64,000 nucleotides of DNA from Salinibacterium sp. UTAS2018 (lineage in GTDB: Bacteria; Actinomycetota; Actinomycetes; Actinomycetales; Microbacteriaceae), in contig NZ_CP035375.1 of assembly GCF_004118935.1 (NCBI RefSeq), positions 186,001-250,000 on the forward strand. Direction: 5' to 3'. The notes beneath the pieces are model-generated. The model was not told the DNA's origin. It was given only the letters and a program-made list of their open reading frames with translations, and did no database searches. Below, piece by piece: positions 58,466 to 64,000 of this stretch (position 1 is the stretch's first letter; each line of letters starts with the position of its first letter). A program made the position numbers and the translations under genes.

Positions 58466-58516
58466 AGAAAGCCACCCGATAGAAGTACTTTTCAGTACCC
58501 CTACGGGTGGCTTTCT
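58466..58516 (+). terminator. Terminator after yigZ-type gene
   Basis: AGAAAGCCACCCG (58466-58478) pairs perfectly with CGGGTGGCTTTCT (58504-58516). The 25-base loop contains a smaller GTAC-TTTTCA-GTAC hairpin. It shields the rRNA promoter from read-through. Confidence 0.78.
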
Positions 58517-58802
58517 CACAATTTAGCGACACGCCCGGGATGCGCATCGTGTTGGTGGGGCACTCAGAATGCACGTATTGTTCTTTCTAGTCACCCCAAA
58601 GGTGCGGAAAACGAAGTCAGCTTTTGCTGCTGAGTTTCCGGCCTCAAGTGGGGGCGAACATCCTCCAGTTTCTTTATGAAACTGGTCGAGTCAAATGCTG
58701 GTTTACCTCTTGCAGGTTGTGGCATCAGATCTTAGGATGAGTACCCGCTTCATGCGTGTGTCGGTTGGTTGTTTTGGGCTGTTTTAGTCCGGGATTGCTG
58801 GT

Positions 58803-58831
58803 TTGACAAACAGTCTGAAGCTGGTAAGTTA
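58803..58831 (+). promoter_or_regulatory. Main rRNA operon promoter
   Basis: Consensus TTGACA (58803-58808) with TAAGTT (58825-58830, 16-base spacer) or AAGTTA (17-base spacer). It is ~335 bases before 16S. No second equally strong promoter was found downstream. Confidence 0.72.
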
Positions 58832-59165
58832 GACAGGTTGCCTCCCGCAGTCAAGCGGGGGTTGCCAACACAGGTTTTGAAAGCCCTGGGGTGAAGCCGT
58901 TTGCGGTGGAGGTCAGGAGCGTCCGATCCTTGAGAACTCAACAGCGTGCACAATGTCAAATGCCAAAAACCCGACTGTGCTTAATATGATCGTCCCGTTC
59001 GGGTCGTGATTGTGGGTGCAGCGGATTCCTTTGGAAATAGATATAAACAAACAAAGCAAGTCAGTATTGATTTGTTCTGTCAGTTTCAAACTTGTCGCCT
59101 CGACGTCCTATTCCGGACGCGGGTGACGCAAGATGTGCATCGATTGCTTGTTGGTGCAATCAAAC
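58832..59165 (+). other. rRNA leader (no protein gene)
   Basis: The transcribed leader holds GAGAACTCAACAGCGTGC at about 58931-58948, a word conserved in actinobacterial rRNA leaders and echoed in the 16S-23S spacer. An AT-rich stretch with repeated AAACAAACAAAG at ~59045 and TGTTCTGTCAG at ~59072 follows, probably antitermination and RNase III processing signals. The 290 bases between the yigZ-type terminator and the promoter (58517-58802) show nothing recognisable. Confidence 0.6.

Positions 59166-64000
<4,835 letters not shown>

Overview
The window looks like chromosomal DNA of a high-GC actinobacterium of the Microbacteriaceae. The evidence is the 16S and 23S rRNA with actinobacterial features (no tRNA in the 16S-23S spacer, an extra loop in 23S), a fused E2-E1 2-oxoglutarate decarboxylase (Kgd/OdhA type), GTP-dependent PEP carboxykinase next to a RamB-like regulator, SigR/RsrA, a GuaB1-type enzyme, an SCO4848-family membrane protein and DtxR-type iron boxes. 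A genus near Salinibacterium, Rhodoglobus or Leifsonia is plausible but is inference. There are no phage genes, transposases, integrases or CRISPR arrays. This is mostly core chromosome.

Layout. 1-4.2 kb: DUF2993 protein, argS, a lipoprotein, a transglutaminase-like protein, tRNA-Arg(CCG) followed by a degenerate 16-bp tandem repeat, and a small membrane protein. 4.2-7.2 kb: an ArsR regulator divergent from an ArsO-like flavoprotein, then a pentapeptide-repeat protein and a rhodanese. Three of these proteins end in cysteine-rich tails, but no arsenite pump or arsenate reductase is present. 7.2-10.6 kb: RamB-like regulator divergent from pckG. 10.6-15.7 kb: an ECF sigma factor, a membrane partner, a TPM-domain protein, PspA and an arginase-family protein; the first four look like an envelope-stress block. 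15.7-25.9 kb: small metabolic and unknown genes, an iron-regulated SIP-domain protein, an amidase, a YtrA-type GntR/ABC operon, an acetyltransferase and uracil-DNA glycosylase.

26-32 kb: MFS transporter, SDR, acyltransferase, and the metY-metX pair for homocysteine synthesis behind a clear sigma-70-type promoter. 32.2-35.4 kb: a histidine kinase, a coupled membrane protein of unknown family and a LuxR-type response regulator, closed by a hairpin. 35.5-40.4 kb: a five-gene, tightly coupled minus-strand operon (two CNNM/CorC-like proteins, NAD(P)HX dehydratase, a GT87-like glycosyltransferase, a thiamine-binding protein). 40.5-46 kb: guaB1 divergent from kgd, whose leader holds a hairpin plus T5. 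46-50.4 kb: sigR-rsrA divergent from aroA-rsgA-hisN, with a SigR-type promoter lying across the aroA start codon. 50.4-58.4 kb: a septum-formation-like lipoprotein, an alpha/beta hydrolase-OsmC fusion, a full siderophore-interacting protein behind a DtxR box, a tandem glycine riboswitch in front of L-serine dehydratase, a FolP2-like/RibD-like pair, DUF488, SCO4848-family and YigZ-family genes. 58.4-64 kb: the rRNA promoter and leader, 16S, spacer and most of 23S, which runs off the end.

The most interesting regulatory structures are an inverted repeat that could hide the Shine-Dalgarno site of the ECF sigma factor, the ArsR-type palindrome placed between -35 and -10, and the glycine riboswitch on a serine-degrading enzyme. 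The hexamer GGATGC/GCATCC is also clearly over-represented. I did not see a wholly undescribed defence or mobile system. The best candidates for undescribed biology are the Cys-tail metalloid/thiol cluster, the three-gene signalling unit and the FolP2-RibD pair.
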